From Flammeovirgaceae bacterium UBA7330 (GTDB lineage: Bacteria > Bacteroidota > Bacteroidia > Cytophagales > Cyclobacteriaceae), in NCBI GenBank assembly GCA_002471275.1, contig DKPQ01000006.1, positions 1-64,000 on the forward strand: a stretch of DNA of 64,000 nucleotides, in the 5' to 3' direction. Position 1 is the first letter of the stretch, and each line of letters begins with the position of its first letter. The notes under the pieces are model-generated. The model was not told the DNA's origin and made no database searches. It saw only the letters and a list, made by a program, of their open reading frames with translations. Positions 43,984 through 53,487 of this stretch are shown here, in pieces. The position numbers and the translations under genes were made by a program.

Positions 43984-46900
43984 TTAAAAAGAAAGGTTGA
44001 CGCCCATGATAAAGGTTGTAGCCGGAAGGTCATCATTGTATGATCCTGAGTTATATTCCGGATCAAGCCACATTATTCGGTCTTTCACAAAAAGGAATGG
44101 ATTGTCTGCCTGAACATAAAATCTGGCACGACTTAGATTTAATTTTTCCATTACAGTTGCCGGCAAGCTATATCCCAGTGTTATGTTAGAAACTCTCCAA
44201 AAGTTAGTTTCCTTGTACTGAATGGCCTGACGGTAAGGGTTTGGCTGCCATACTCCATAATAGTCATTTGTTGGGTTCTCTTCAGTCCAATAGTTGAGGT
44301 CTAGCCTGTTATAACGGTTACTGGTCAGGTCACCCATGGTACCACTCAACATACTATTTCGGTACATTACTCCCTGACGTGTGTAAACAAACACGGAGAA
44401 ATCAAAATTCTTGTAGTTCACCTGGTTGTTGATACCAGCCAACCACTTGGGCAACTCATTACCCAATACGATCCTGTCATCCAAAGTTTCGTCTGCACTA
44501 CTGGTGATGATACCGTCATTATTTTGATCTACAACTTTCACAGAGCCAGGAACCTGACCATATGTGGTTGCATCCTCCTCTTCATTCAATTGCCATATTC
44601 CGGCAAACTCATAATAGTAGTGAGATCCAAGTGATTCACCAACAAACAGCCCGTTAGCGATATCCCTGGTAACAGTACCACCATATAGCTCTAAGATCTC
44701 ATTGTGATTTGTGGAGAAATTAATGCTTGAAGACCATCGCAAATCAGTGGTTTGAATATTGACTGTGGTGAGGGAAACTTCAATTCCTTTGTTTTGAATT
44801 TTCCCAACATTGGAAGTAACCGAACTAAACCCTGTTGATGTAGGAAGCTGAACGTTCTGGATCAGATCATCTGTTGTTTTGTTATAAAGTTCGATGGTCG
44901 CCGTCACGCGGTTACTGAAAAATCCCATATCAAACCCTAAGTTGATCTCAGAACTCTTTTCCCACCTTAGGTCGGAATTACCAATGTTGTCTGGTGTATA
45001 TCCGAAAGCAGACTGTCCATCAAAATCATACGCTGTTCGACCAAGAAAAGCCTGGGTACTGTATGGAGAGACCACATCATTACCCACCTGACCGTAGCTA
45101 AATCTGACTTTCAAATCAGAAAACAGGTTTAAGCCTTGGATGAAGGCTTCGTCACCAGCCCTCCAGGCAAGTGCCACGGAAGGGAAGAAGGCCCATTTGT
45201 TTCCTGTAGCCAATACCGAAGATCCATCATACCTACCAGTCACAGTAAGTAGATACTTATCATTAATGTTGTAGTTAATCCGACCCATGTAGGAAAGAAT
45301 CGACCTTTCAATCAGGCTACTGTTTAGCCCTGTGATAGTAGCTGCGGTTTGAAATGCGTACCAACCCGAGTTATAGGGAAGATCCTGTACACTCGAACCA
45401 GCTTGCTCGTATCTTTCTTTCAGGGCACTTTGAGCAGCCGTGATATTCAACTGGTGCAAACCTGCCTTAACTTTGTAATTCAATATGTTATCAAGGGTAT
45501 ATGATGTATTGAAATTGTTAGTCAACCAGGCTCTTGGTTGTCTGAAAATACGATCCTTGGAGTATAAACCTCTGAAATCTCCTTCCCTGTCGTTATATAC
45601 TGAAGTAGACAATGAAGTTTTGAAAGATAATCCCTCCAATGGAGTGAGTTCCACATAAGCATTACCCAGGAAATTAGAGCTACGATTTTCAACGTTCACC
45701 CTGTTGGTGTTTGTTTCAATCAATGGATTAGGTACCTGAGTATCTGCAATACCCATCCACATGGCATAGCCATCTACGTTGATCTCATTTGTTTCTGTTG
45801 GATTGATCAGATCATCGTAATAAATTGATCCAGTAGGACGTGCCCGTAATCCACCTCTTAAGGTTTCTCGGGATCCCAGATTTCGAATACTAACAGTGTA
45901 GTAGGTTGTGAATCCTGCTTTCAGGAACTCATTGACTTTTGTATCAATACTACCTTTAATGTTATATCGATCAAATCCTGTATTGATGACGATTCCACTC
46001 TCGTTGAGGTAACCAGCTGAGAAATAATGTGTAGTGTTTTCACCTCCACCGGAAACTGCAACCACATGACTGGTTTGAAGCCCCGGGTTGGTAATTTCAT
46101 CTACCCAGTTGGTTGATCTTCCTGCATCCACGTTAGCTTGTTGCTGTGCGGTCCAGATTACATTGGCATTCGGATTCTCCGCCAATACCACATCATTGTA
46201 TGCCCGGTAAAATTCCTGAGCATTCATCATATCTGGTAATTGCGGATTCTTTACCCCTACATAGGCATCGTAGGTCACTTTGGTCTTTCCAGGAGCACCC
46301 TTCTTAGTAGTGATAATGATTACTCCATTGGCTCCACGAGCCCCATAAATGGCAGTAGCCGATGCATCTTTCAACACATCAATAGATTGAATATCACTAG
46401 GATTGAGGGTATTCATTCTTCCACCCATTACTCCATCAATCACTACAAGTGGCTCACTGCTGAAATTGATTGAGCTTACACCTCTGATATCAATAGCGTA
46501 ATCAGCGCCAGGTTGGGAATTGTTCTTTCGCACATTGACTCCGGCAATTTGTCCTTGTAGGGCTCTTGCTGGCTGAACGGGATTCTGCTGCACAATCAAA
46601 TCTGAATCTACCGATCCAATCGCTCCAGTGACATCGCGTTTTTCAACTTGCCCGTATCCAATCACAACGATCTCATCCAGGGCTGTGACATCAGTCTCCA
46701 GGCGGATGTCAATTACTGATCTTGATGAGATTTCAACCTCCTGAGCCAGGTAACCCACTGAACTAAAAATCAGTGTTCCTGATGAAGGCGCATTAAGAGT
46801 ATATTTTCCATCAATATCTGTGACGGCACCCTGAGTAGTGCCCTTTACAATAACATTTACTCCGGGAAGACCTTCTCCAGTATCGTCTGTTACTCTCCCG

Positions 46901-47316
46901 GTAATACTTTGTTGAAGCACAGGGAGCTCCTCCTCTACAGCTTCTTCATTCTTTTCTTTTGGGTAGATGTGAATGTTGTCATTGATCCGCTTGAATTTCA
47001 GGTCAGCTTGTTTGGAAATCTCTTCCAACACACGACCAAGGGATTTATCTTTTGTATGGATGGTAACTACCTTATTCCCTTTGAGGGTGGTAGCAGTATA
47101 GGTGAAATTGAAGTCAGTTTTTTGTTCAATCTCACCCAGAATATCAACCACAGATTGACGCTGAACGCTCAGGTCAAGGTTGATTTCATAGATGCTTTCG
47201 TTTTGAGCATGGACTCCGGAAGCCAATAGCAATGAAGCTGAAACAGCCTGTAGAATCATCATATAGAAGACTAGCTTCGACACTCTTCTTAGTTCTTTAA
47301 GTAGATATTTATTCAT
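43984..47316 (-). CDS. susC: SusC-like TonB-dependent transporter with STN signalling domain
   Basis: The 1110-residue transporter of locus 2 has a signal peptide and an STN domain (about 43-120, QRQSVVDILGEIEQKTDFNF). A carboxypeptidase-regulatory-like domain follows (about 138-208, GRVTDDTGEGLPGVNVIVK), then a TonB-box-like DEIVVIGYG near 214-222 and a plug with ALQGQIAGVNVRKNNSQPG and DASATAIYGARGANGVIII. The barrel ends FIMGVNLSF. The STN domain matches the FecR/ECF pair upstream, so import and induction are coupled. Only moderately similar to the locus 1 SusC, indicating a different ligand. Confidence 0.97.
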   Translation of the reverse strand: MNKYLLKELRRVSKLVFYMMILQAVSASLLLASGVHAQNESIYEINLDLSVQRQSVVDILGEIEQKTDFNFTYTATTLKGNKVVTIHTKDKSLGRVLEEISKQADLKFKRINDNIHIYPKEKNEEAVEEELPVLQQSITGRVTDDTGEGLPGVNVIVKGTTQGAVTDIDGKYTLNAPSSGTLIFSSVGYLAQEVEISSRSVIDIRLETDVTALDEIVVIGYGQVEKRDVTGAIGSVDSDLIVQQNPVQPARALQGQIAGVNVRKNNSQPGADYAIDIRGVSSINFSSEPLVVIDGVMGGRMNTLNPSDIQSIDVLKDASATAIYGARGANGVIIITTKKGAPGKTKVTYDAYVGVKNPQLPDMMNAQEFYRAYNDVVLAENPNANVIWTAQQQANVDAGRSTNWVDEITNPGLQTSHVVAVSGGGENTTHYFSAGYLNESGIVINTGFDRYNIKGSIDTKVNEFLKAGFTTYYTVSIRNLGSRETLRGGLRARPTGSIYYDDLINPTETNEINVDGYAMWMGIADTQVPNPLIETNTNRVNVENRSSNFLGNAYVELTPLEGLSFKTSLSTSVYNDREGDFRGLYSKDRIFRQPRAWLTNNFNTSYTLDNILNYKVKAGLHQLNITAAQSALKERYEQAGSSVQDLPYNSGWYAFQTAATITGLNSSLIERSILSYMGRINYNINDKYLLTVTGRYDGSSVLATGNKWAFFPSVALAWRAGDEAFIQGLNLFSDLKVRFSYGQVGNDVVSPYSTQAFLGRTAYDFDGQSAFGYTPDNIGNSDLRWEKSSEINLGFDMGFFSNRVTATIELYNKTTDDLIQNVQLPTSTGFSSVTSNVGKIQNKGIEVSLTTVNIQTTDLRWSSSINFSTNHNEILELYGGTVTRDIANGLFVGESLGSHYYYEFAGIWQLNEEEDATTYGQVPGSVKVVDQNNDGIITSSADETLDDRIVLGNELPKWLAGINNQVNYKNFDFSVFVYTRQGVMYRNSMLSGTMGDLTSNRYNRLDLNYWTEENPTNDYYGVWQPNPYRQAIQYKETNFWRVSNITLGYSLPATVMEKLNLSRARFYVQADNPFLFVKDRIMWLDPEYNSGSYNDDLPATTFIMGVNLSF

Positions 47317-47354
47317 TAATTTTACTGTGTTAGTGAAAAATCATTTTTGCTGAT

Positions 47355-47440
47355 CCTTATGGTTATCCTTCTTGTGTCGCAAACAGAGATTAGGCTAACG
47401 ATAAGGCCATAAGATGTCAGGGCTTCCCTGGCATCTTTTT
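47355..47440 (+). ncRNA. candidate DonS-type antisense sRNA, locus 2
   Basis: The plus strand of the fecR-susC gap carries a 12-bp stem (47411-47422 with 47426-47437), loop CTT, one U-G wobble, then a T-run. This is the same design as in locus 1, although the sequences differ. A preceding hairpin pairs CCTTAT-GTTA (47355-47365) with TAAC-ATAAGG (47396-47406). CATTTTTG at 47342-47349 is one base from the -7 consensus. The predicted RNA is about 85 nt and antisense to the susC leader. The repeat of architecture in both loci is the main support. Confidence 0.5.
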
Positions 47441-47459
47441 GTTTCAATACCTCAAAATA

Positions 47460-48491
47460 TCATTCATTCATTTTTGATTTAATTGTTACAATCTTATCAT
47501 CTAAATCATAGTCGAACCCTACAGCAAAGCTTACACCCTGAAGGATCCGATCGAGTGGAGCATTTTTATAGACTCCACTATACTTTTCTTCTAATTTCAG
47601 GTCCGGGTTATTGATGTGAAACTCCACACCATAGACGCGCTCCAACTTCGTGATCACCCTGCTCAGTGGCATGTCTTTGAATTGAATAATTCCATCTTTC
47701 CAGCCTAATACTTCCTGCCGGTCAAATGTAGAAACGCTTAATGCATTTTGTCCCTCCATGTACGTGGCTTGCTCTGTAGGATTGATTTCCACGTTTTGAT
47801 CCATTTCCTCCAGATTTACGCCTACCTTCCCGGTTTCAACAGAAACAACGATCTGCTGCTCATCGGGGTACGCTCTTACGTTGAAGCTGGTACCCAGGAC
47901 TTTCGTTGAAACCACACCGGAATGAATCACAAAAGGTCGTTGTTCGTCCCGGGCCACTTCAAAAAACGCCTCTCCGGTTAGGGAAACTTTTCTCTTATTG
48001 TCCTGAAAGGGTTCTGCATAAGTAAGTTTTGACCCTGCGTTCAAATGAACAGTCGATCCATCCGGGAGCCTGATAATTTGTTTCTGACCAAAGGTGGTTT
48101 GCTTAGTCACCTCTTTGGGCGTCACAACTTCTACTACCGGCTCAGCAGGCTGATAGTATAATGATCCGATCAGAATAGCCAAAGCAACTGTGGCGGCTAC
48201 ACCTACCATCTTCCAAAACCTGCTACTGCTTAAATTTGACTTTTCTGATTGTGAGTCGTGAAGCTCAATAAGCTTATAGAGTCCACTCTTGTATTTGAGA
48301 TCATCAAGTTTGTGTTGATTCTTGTATTCTACCGAGTGGAGGAAATTTCTTGCGATCCTGATGTCTTCCTTACGTTCGGGATGTGATGCAATCCAGTTTT
48401 TCCAGAAATGGTCTGACTCTGGGTTTGGGTTGACTACCCACCGGATAAATTTTTCATTCTCCAGAAATTCGGTAAAATCTCTTTTTTGCAT
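47460..48491 (-). CDS. fecR: FecR-type anti-sigma factor
   Basis: The 343-residue single-pass protein has a cytoplasmic N-terminus (MQKRDFTEFLENEKFIRWV), one transmembrane helix (about 93-113) and a FecR domain (RLPDGSTVHLNAGSKLTYAE, LTGEAFFEVARDEQRPFVI, LGTSFNVRAYPDE). A C-terminal DUF4974-like domain (LERVYGVEFHINNPDLKLEEK) closes it. Controls the sigma factor encoded 130 bp upstream and receives the signal from the SusC of locus 2. Confidence 0.96.
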   Translation of the reverse strand: MQKRDFTEFLENEKFIRWVVNPNPESDHFWKNWIASHPERKEDIRIARNFLHSVEYKNQHKLDDLKYKSGLYKLIELHDSQSEKSNLSSSRFWKMVGVAATVALAILIGSLYYQPAEPVVEVVTPKEVTKQTTFGQKQIIRLPDGSTVHLNAGSKLTYAEPFQDNKRKVSLTGEAFFEVARDEQRPFVIHSGVVSTKVLGTSFNVRAYPDEQQIVVSVETGKVGVNLEEMDQNVEINPTEQATYMEGQNALSVSTFDRQEVLGWKDGIIQFKDMPLSRVITKLERVYGVEFHINNPDLKLEEKYSGVYKNAPLDRILQGVSFAVGFDYDLDDKIVTIKSKMNE

Positions 48492-48621
48492 GGATTGCCT
48501 TTTACCTGATAGAGGTCGGCAACTACCAGAAGACCACTCCTTTTTAAAATATTTGTAATATTTTTATATTCAACACTATTTTATTAGCGGATAACATAAT
48601 TATAAGGCTTTTCTTCTGTAA

Positions 48622-49287
48622 TTATTTCAATAAAACAGTTAGCAATAAAGTCAGAATAAGGTCCTTATTTGCTTTCAACTGAACCGAAAGTTTTTCAAGG
48701 GCCCGATAAGTCATGGTGCGAATAGACTTCACCTTCACCTCAAAAATGTCCGCGATTTCCTGGTAGCTAAGTCCTTCATAAAAGTATAACAAGAGGATCT
48801 CTCGCTGGTGAGCCGGCAACTCATTGATATAGCCTTCGATTATTTTGTTTTGATCGTTGTTTCCGGATTGTCCGATGCTGGTGATACCCGATGGAATACT
48901 GATTTCAAAAAGGTCATCTGTATTGTCGACAATCATGGTTTTATTGATCTTCTTAAGACCTTTAAATATTTTCCGCTTGGTAGCTTTGAATAAATACCCT
49001 TTGATTGAAATGACTTTGCCCAGTCGGCTCCTGTTCTTGATCATCTCACAAAACAGATCCTGCACACAATCCCATACATACTCCTTATCATTGGTGAATT
49101 GGCAGCCATAGTTATAAACAACAGCCGCATATTGTCGATAAATGTAGATGAGCGCTTCCTCACTTCCGTCCTGAAAGTTGGACCAAATGACTACTTCATC
49201 CTTTTCCTCCTGATTGGAAAAGGCGTTTAATGGCATTAATTCCTTAATACCTAAAGTATCAAACTTATGGGTTTCCTTGGGCTTCAC
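48622..49287 (-). CDS. ECF sigma factor controlling locus 2
   Basis: The 221-residue ECF sigma factor has region 2 with DGSEEALIYIYRQYAAVVYN and WDCVQDLFCEMIKNRSRLG, and region 4 with LPAHQREILLLYFYEGLSYQEI and VKSIRTMTYRALEKLS. The C-terminus ends in a hydrophobic stretch (LILTLLLTVLLK), as in the other two sigma factors of the window. An internal ATG (MPLNAFSN) is a possible alternative start. First gene of locus 2, divergent from the DUF4397 gene across about 285 bp of AT-rich DNA. Confidence 0.94.
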   Translation of the reverse strand: MKPKETHKFDTLGIKELMPLNAFSNQEEKDEVVIWSNFQDGSEEALIYIYRQYAAVVYNYGCQFTNDKEYVWDCVQDLFCEMIKNRSRLGKVISIKGYLFKATKRKIFKGLKKINKTMIVDNTDDLFEISIPSGITSIGQSGNNDQNKIIEGYINELPAHQREILLLYFYEGLSYQEIADIFEVKVKSIRTMTYRALEKLSVQLKANKDLILTLLLTVLLK

Positions 49288-49571
49288 CTTATTAGGGGCA
49301 TTTCTTAGAAGATTCCAAATATCCGAGGATTTTTTGGATCATCCATCTAAAATACGATCCTTTTAAATCAAATAATTAAGAATCCTATCATTATTTTTTT
49401 TAAGGAACTTGTTCTTAATACATAACTGATATACTGAATCCGGCTTTAAACCATTTTATGCTCTAAAAAAATGTTAAATCTGGAAATAATGAAACTCACC
49501 TGGATGTATAACGTGCTCATTATTAAGCACATAAGTATATGCATAGTTATATGTTAACAAAAAACAGAATA

Positions 49572-50297
49572 ATGATGAGATTTTTAAGAAATATGAAAAA
49601 ATGGAAAACCTCATACCTGCTTCCGATTGGAAGCGTAGTGGTACTTCTATTTTTAACGAGCTGTTTTGACAATGATGAAGATCCAGTTCCTGTAGTGACG
49701 GATGTATCCTATGTGAGTATATATCATGGGTCTCCTGATACAGACGGACTAGATATCATCGTAGGTACTACTGGTCAAATAAATGCCTTGCCATTTGAAT
49801 TTGAAGACTACAGCAACTATTTAAATTTCTTTTCGGGAGACAGAAATTTGACTTTCACTGATGCCAACAATGAAGTAGCTACGGTATTGGATACCGTCCT
49901 GAGCTTTGAAAAAGGAGAAACCTACTCATTGTTTATAGCCGATTCGTTGCGAAGTATTGAAATCATTCAGGCCAGGGACAGCTTCCCAAGTGTAGCTGAC
50001 GGAGAAACCATGGTGAGATTTGTTCATCTGTCCCCTGATGCGACTTCATTTGATGTCTATGTGGATGGTGGCAAAATACTCAGTGACAAATCATTTAAAG
50101 AAGTGTCTGATTTTCTACCTGTGAGTTCGGGACGCGAAACATTTGAAATAAGAGCGGCTGGTACCGACGAAGTTCTCCTGACAGTACCTGTTGTGGAGTT
50201 ACATGATGAAGCCTATTACACCATAGCGATCAATGGCTTCGTGAATCCACCAGGTGGTAATGACCATGATCTGGGATCAGATATAATACGCCTCTAA
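49572..50297 (+). CDS. DUF4397-domain lipoprotein
   Basis: A lipoprotein signal ends LLFLTSCFDND, followed by two DUF4397-like beta domains (VSIYHGSPDTDGLDIIVG, and FVHLSPDATSFDVYVDGGK). DUF4397 proteins are envelope-associated with unknown role. The ATG pair at 49572/49575 (MMRFLRNMKK) gives a reasonable signal. The frame is open back to 49539. Transcribed away from locus 2, single gene, with a good terminator 27 bp after the stop. Confidence 0.88.
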   Translation: MMRFLRNMKKWKTSYLLPIGSVVVLLFLTSCFDNDEDPVPVVTDVSYVSIYHGSPDTDGLDIIVGTTGQINALPFEFEDYSNYLNFFSGDRNLTFTDANNEVATVLDTVLSFEKGETYSLFIADSLRSIEIIQARDSFPSVADGETMVRFVHLSPDATSFDVYVDGGKILSDKSFKEVSDFLPVSSGRETFEIRAAGTDEVLLTVPVVELHDEAYYTIAINGFVNPPGGNDHDLGSDIIRL

Positions 50298-50324
50298 CAG
50301 ATAATAGAAATGATAAAAAACAAG

Positions 50325-50356
50325 AGACCTTGTCCCGGTTGGGATGAGGTCTTTTT
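50325..50356 (+). terminator. intrinsic terminator after the DUF4397 gene
   Basis: AGACCT (50325-50330) pairs with AGGTCT (50347-50352), with an inner TCCC/GGGA extension and loop GGTT, followed directly by TTTTT. A textbook Rho-independent terminator. Confidence 0.85.
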
Positions 50357-50554
50357 GTTGAATTCAACATTTCTGCCCAATAATTTCATGAAACATTATT
50401 TAGTTTTTGAGAAAAAAAATTGAAATTCCATTAAAAACCTCACGGGATACCGTTAGACTATCAATAATTAAAGGTACTTTTTATTCTAATCATAAATAAC
50501 CGCCATTTTATGAGATAATAATAATCTTACCCCATTTATGACACTTCATTTTGC

Positions 50555-50562
50555 TATTTTTG
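50555..50562 (+). promoter_or_regulatory. candidate -7 element of the 50573 gene
   Basis: TATTTTTG matches the Bacteroidota -7 consensus TAnnTTTG. It lies only 10 bp before the ATG, so the transcript would be nearly leaderless. No good -33 element is visible. Confidence 0.3.
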
Positions 50563-50572
50563 CAATAGTACA

Positions 50573-51250
50573 ATGAGAAAGACATTTCACTACATACTGT
50601 TTTTTGGGTGCTCTATGGCCTTTTCACTCATGGTCTTTGCTCAATCTCAATCGGGCAAAGGGGTGGTGATTTTGAATAACGAGGAAGTGATCTTTGGGAA
50701 GGTTGTTTATCACCAGGAATACGAAATGGTGTCGGTCACCCAAAATGGCAGGGAGCTAGCCTATAACGCGACTCAGGTAAAGCTCTTTCAATATTATGAT
50801 CAGGAAAAGTCGCTCAACAGGATTTATCGACCGTTCAAAGAATCTTCTACTTATAGATATTCTAATTTCAAAACTCCTGAGTTTTTTGAGTTGGTTTTAA
50901 TGGAAGAAATCCTGATTATGAGAAAACAGAAGAAAATACTTATTGAACCCCTGGAACGATCTGACAAAGGGTCGATTCTTGCAAAAAATCTGTATTCAGC
51001 ACCCAAGCTCGCTATTGATTATGACTATTATTACAGTCAGGATGGTCAATCCAGCCATCTGATCAATGATTTTCAAGAACAAATCATTCCTTTGTTTGAG
51101 GAAAGGCACATCACTCTCATCAATCGTTTCATTGATAATGAAAAGGTCAACCTAAAGGAATGGGCTGGTCAATACAAGGTTTTGGTATACTATAAGGAAC
51201 TGAAAGAAAAAGTACCTGAATCGACTTTAGTTTCCCAGTCAAACATTTAA
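50573..51250 (+). CDS. secreted hypothetical protein
   Basis: The 225-residue protein has a signal peptide (MRKTFHYILFFGCSMAFSLMVFAQSQ). The mature part starts with a small beta region (GVVILNNEEVIFGKVVYHQE), then charged alpha/beta sequence with IEPLERSDKGSILAK and a helical end (FLIN-like LINRFIDNEKVNLKEW). No recognised family. Similar small secreted proteins with this beta start are frequent in Cytophagales. It is a single gene, convergent with the DUF5916 gene 20 bp downstream. Confidence 0.8.
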   Translation: MRKTFHYILFFGCSMAFSLMVFAQSQSGKGVVILNNEEVIFGKVVYHQEYEMVSVTQNGRELAYNATQVKLFQYYDQEKSLNRIYRPFKESSTYRYSNFKTPEFFELVLMEEILIMRKQKKILIEPLERSDKGSILAKNLYSAPKLAIDYDYYYSQDGQSSHLINDFQEQIIPLFEERHITLINRFIDNEKVNLKEWAGQYKVLVYYKELKEKVPESTLVSQSNI

Positions 51251-51257
51251 CTTCCTA

Positions 51258-51291
51258 CCTATTAATCAGTTTAAATACTAAACCAATAGGT
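51258..51291. terminator. possible bidirectional terminator between convergent genes
   Basis: ACCTATT pairs with AATAGGT and, inside, GTTTA with TAAAC. The hairpin spans the gap between the 50573 gene and the DUF5916 gene and covers the latter's stop codon. T-runs are weak, so this is tentative. Confidence 0.35.
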
Positions 51292-53484
51292 TAATTTCGC
51301 AACCAGAGATCTGTTCTTAATACTGAAATCCTCAGGGAAATAATTATCCGTATAAACCAAGAAAAAATCAGAAGCTGGTTTAAAACGCCATTGCATACGT
51401 GCATTGATATTGAAATTATCAAGTTGGTTATTGTACTGGATGAATGTATTCAGAAACACACTTCTTGAGAAAGTCAGTCCAAAGCCTGGCCCCAATAACA
51501 AGATATTAGCACTACTATAAGGCTCAGGAAGTCTTACCATATTGTAGGCATAGTTCATGGTGAATATTCCAAAAGGAGATATGCGATAATTTATATTCCC
51601 CTCTGTCCCGATCCTCCTACCATTATAGAACTTACCTCCCTTAGCGATTATCTCAGCAAAAAATGATCTTAGCTTATTCGTTTTAACTTCCAGGCTATAC
51701 AATTGATAATCATAGGCAGTTCCTTCTTCAAGGGGAACTCCCCCTGAATTTGTTGGATCAAAAGATCTTAAGAGTCTTATCCACCCGGTGTTGACATCAA
51801 AGAGTATTCGGGTATTATTTGAGAAGTATAACTCATAACCAGTTTCTAATTTTCGATCGGTTATATCGTTTTGCAGATTCCAGATATACCTGCTACTCAA
51901 CTTTAAAATATGTCGATTAATCAAGTTGGATTTGGGGTAAATATTATATTCAATTCCAGGTTCCAGGCGGTTAAAACCTCTCCTGGGAACGAATCCAGTG
52001 GCTGCCTGATAATTTTCACCCACCGAAAGATAATCCATAAACACGCGAGCTGCGGGAACCCGATATTCGAGATTACCTCCATAGGATTGTGCATCTTCCA
52101 GCTTAGAGTTATCCATGGATTGATGGTAAAAAGCCTTTCCCTTCCATACACCATCCTGTGAGTTAAGATTGTAATCTATACCAGCGACACGGTTAAACAC
52201 CTCATCATTCTCACCTGAGGCTAGTCCCTGTTTATTGGTGAAAATGGCTGAAATATTGGAAGTCTTGAAAACATTCCTCTGGATCACCGCTACTGAATAG
52301 TTTTGACTAGCAAGATTAAAGTCAGGCTGACCCTCCACCTGTGCTGAAAGTAGTCCTATTCGCCAATTATCATCCAATTTACCAGTCACTCTGGCACCAA
52401 AAAGTACTCTCTTAGGGACATTTTGTGCCAGTGCCGAATCATAGGCAATTCCAATCCTTCTTGAGAAGAAAGGGAGAGCATCTTCGTTTCCAAAGTTTTC
52501 AAAGAGATCCGCGTTCTCTAAAAAGAATTGTCTTTTTTCAGGAAAGAATATTTCAAAACGACTCAAATTGGTGACCTGCTGATCAACCTCTACCTGAGAG
52601 AAATCGGGATTGATAGTGAGATCAAGATTTAGCGAAGGGGTTAAACCCACCTTTACATCACCACCAATACCTGAAGTAGATTTAGCGGACTGATCTGCCT
52701 GATAGTCTTTAGTCACACCTCCTGATAAATAGGGTATAATAGAAATATTTGGACCTTTTTGTTTCTTAAGGGGCTCATCCCAGATCAAATCACCCGTAAA
52801 AGCCAACGATGTAGTCTGGTATCCCCTTGGAATCCTTATCCAGCTACTCCTTTCATTTTGTTTAGTATCCAGCCGATAGAAATTGATTTTCCACTTATCT
52901 GATCCAGCTTTATATCTGAGGGTTTTGAAAGGAATGGCCATCTCCCCCGTCCAATGACCATCTTTTATTTTTGATTTCGCAAACCATTTATTGTCCCAGG
53001 AAAAAGCATCCTCACTGCTTTCAGCTTGCGCATTCAAAAAAGCTTCGCGCATCACACCAAATGGACTTAAGCCAAAGAGAAAAGCATTGGTCTGGTCTCC
53101 ATAAGGATCAATGACGATATTAACCACATCGTTTTGAGACCCAAAAAAATCCCGTTTAAAAGATTCAATGGTATATGGACCTGGTTCTTGATCATATCCA
53201 ATAATCCCTACATACAGAAAATTCTTATCGTAAGTCAGTTTTACGATTGTATTCGAAATGGCTTTGACTGTATCAAACGGAAAGGTTTGATGAAAATGAT
53301 CGGTAGGCTCAGCAAAATCCCAATCTTCTTCATCAAGCTCTCCATCCAATACAATAATTCCCTGTGTTTTTCGAATATGAAGGGACCTGATCTCATCATT
53401 AAAAGGTTCAGCCGGTGAATAGCCCGGCATGAACATAAGCCCATAAATGAATAAACTTACAATGTTAAATACACGGCGATTCAT
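51271..53484 (-). CDS. CBM9-like/DUF5916 outer-membrane beta-barrel protein
   Basis: The 737-residue protein has a signal peptide. An N-terminal family 9-like carbohydrate-binding beta domain (about 40-250, GIIVLDGELDEEDWDFAEPT, YVGIIGYDQ, GEMAIPFKTLRYKAG) precedes a long DUF5916 barrel (about 260-737, TINPDFSQVEVDQQVTNLSR, FFPEKRQFFLENADLFENFG, FSRRIGIAYDSALAQ). Such proteins are outer-membrane barrels of unknown transport role. It is the last gene of the amide-hydrolase operon, 3 bp from the lipoprotein amidase gene, which suggests it may move substrate or product of those enzymes. Confidence 0.9.
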   Translation of the reverse strand: MNRRVFNIVSLFIYGLMFMPGYSPAEPFNDEIRSLHIRKTQGIIVLDGELDEEDWDFAEPTDHFHQTFPFDTVKAISNTIVKLTYDKNFLYVGIIGYDQEPGPYTIESFKRDFFGSQNDVVNIVIDPYGDQTNAFLFGLSPFGVMREAFLNAQAESSEDAFSWDNKWFAKSKIKDGHWTGEMAIPFKTLRYKAGSDKWKINFYRLDTKQNERSSWIRIPRGYQTTSLAFTGDLIWDEPLKKQKGPNISIIPYLSGGVTKDYQADQSAKSTSGIGGDVKVGLTPSLNLDLTINPDFSQVEVDQQVTNLSRFEIFFPEKRQFFLENADLFENFGNEDALPFFSRRIGIAYDSALAQNVPKRVLFGARVTGKLDDNWRIGLLSAQVEGQPDFNLASQNYSVAVIQRNVFKTSNISAIFTNKQGLASGENDEVFNRVAGIDYNLNSQDGVWKGKAFYHQSMDNSKLEDAQSYGGNLEYRVPAARVFMDYLSVGENYQAATGFVPRRGFNRLEPGIEYNIYPKSNLINRHILKLSSRYIWNLQNDITDRKLETGYELYFSNNTRILFDVNTGWIRLLRSFDPTNSGGVPLEEGTAYDYQLYSLEVKTNKLRSFFAEIIAKGGKFYNGRRIGTEGNINYRISPFGIFTMNYAYNMVRLPEPYSSANILLLGPGFGLTFSRSVFLNTFIQYNNQLDNFNINARMQWRFKPASDFFLVYTDNYFPEDFSIKNRSLVAKLTYWFSI

Positions 53485-53487
53485 TAT

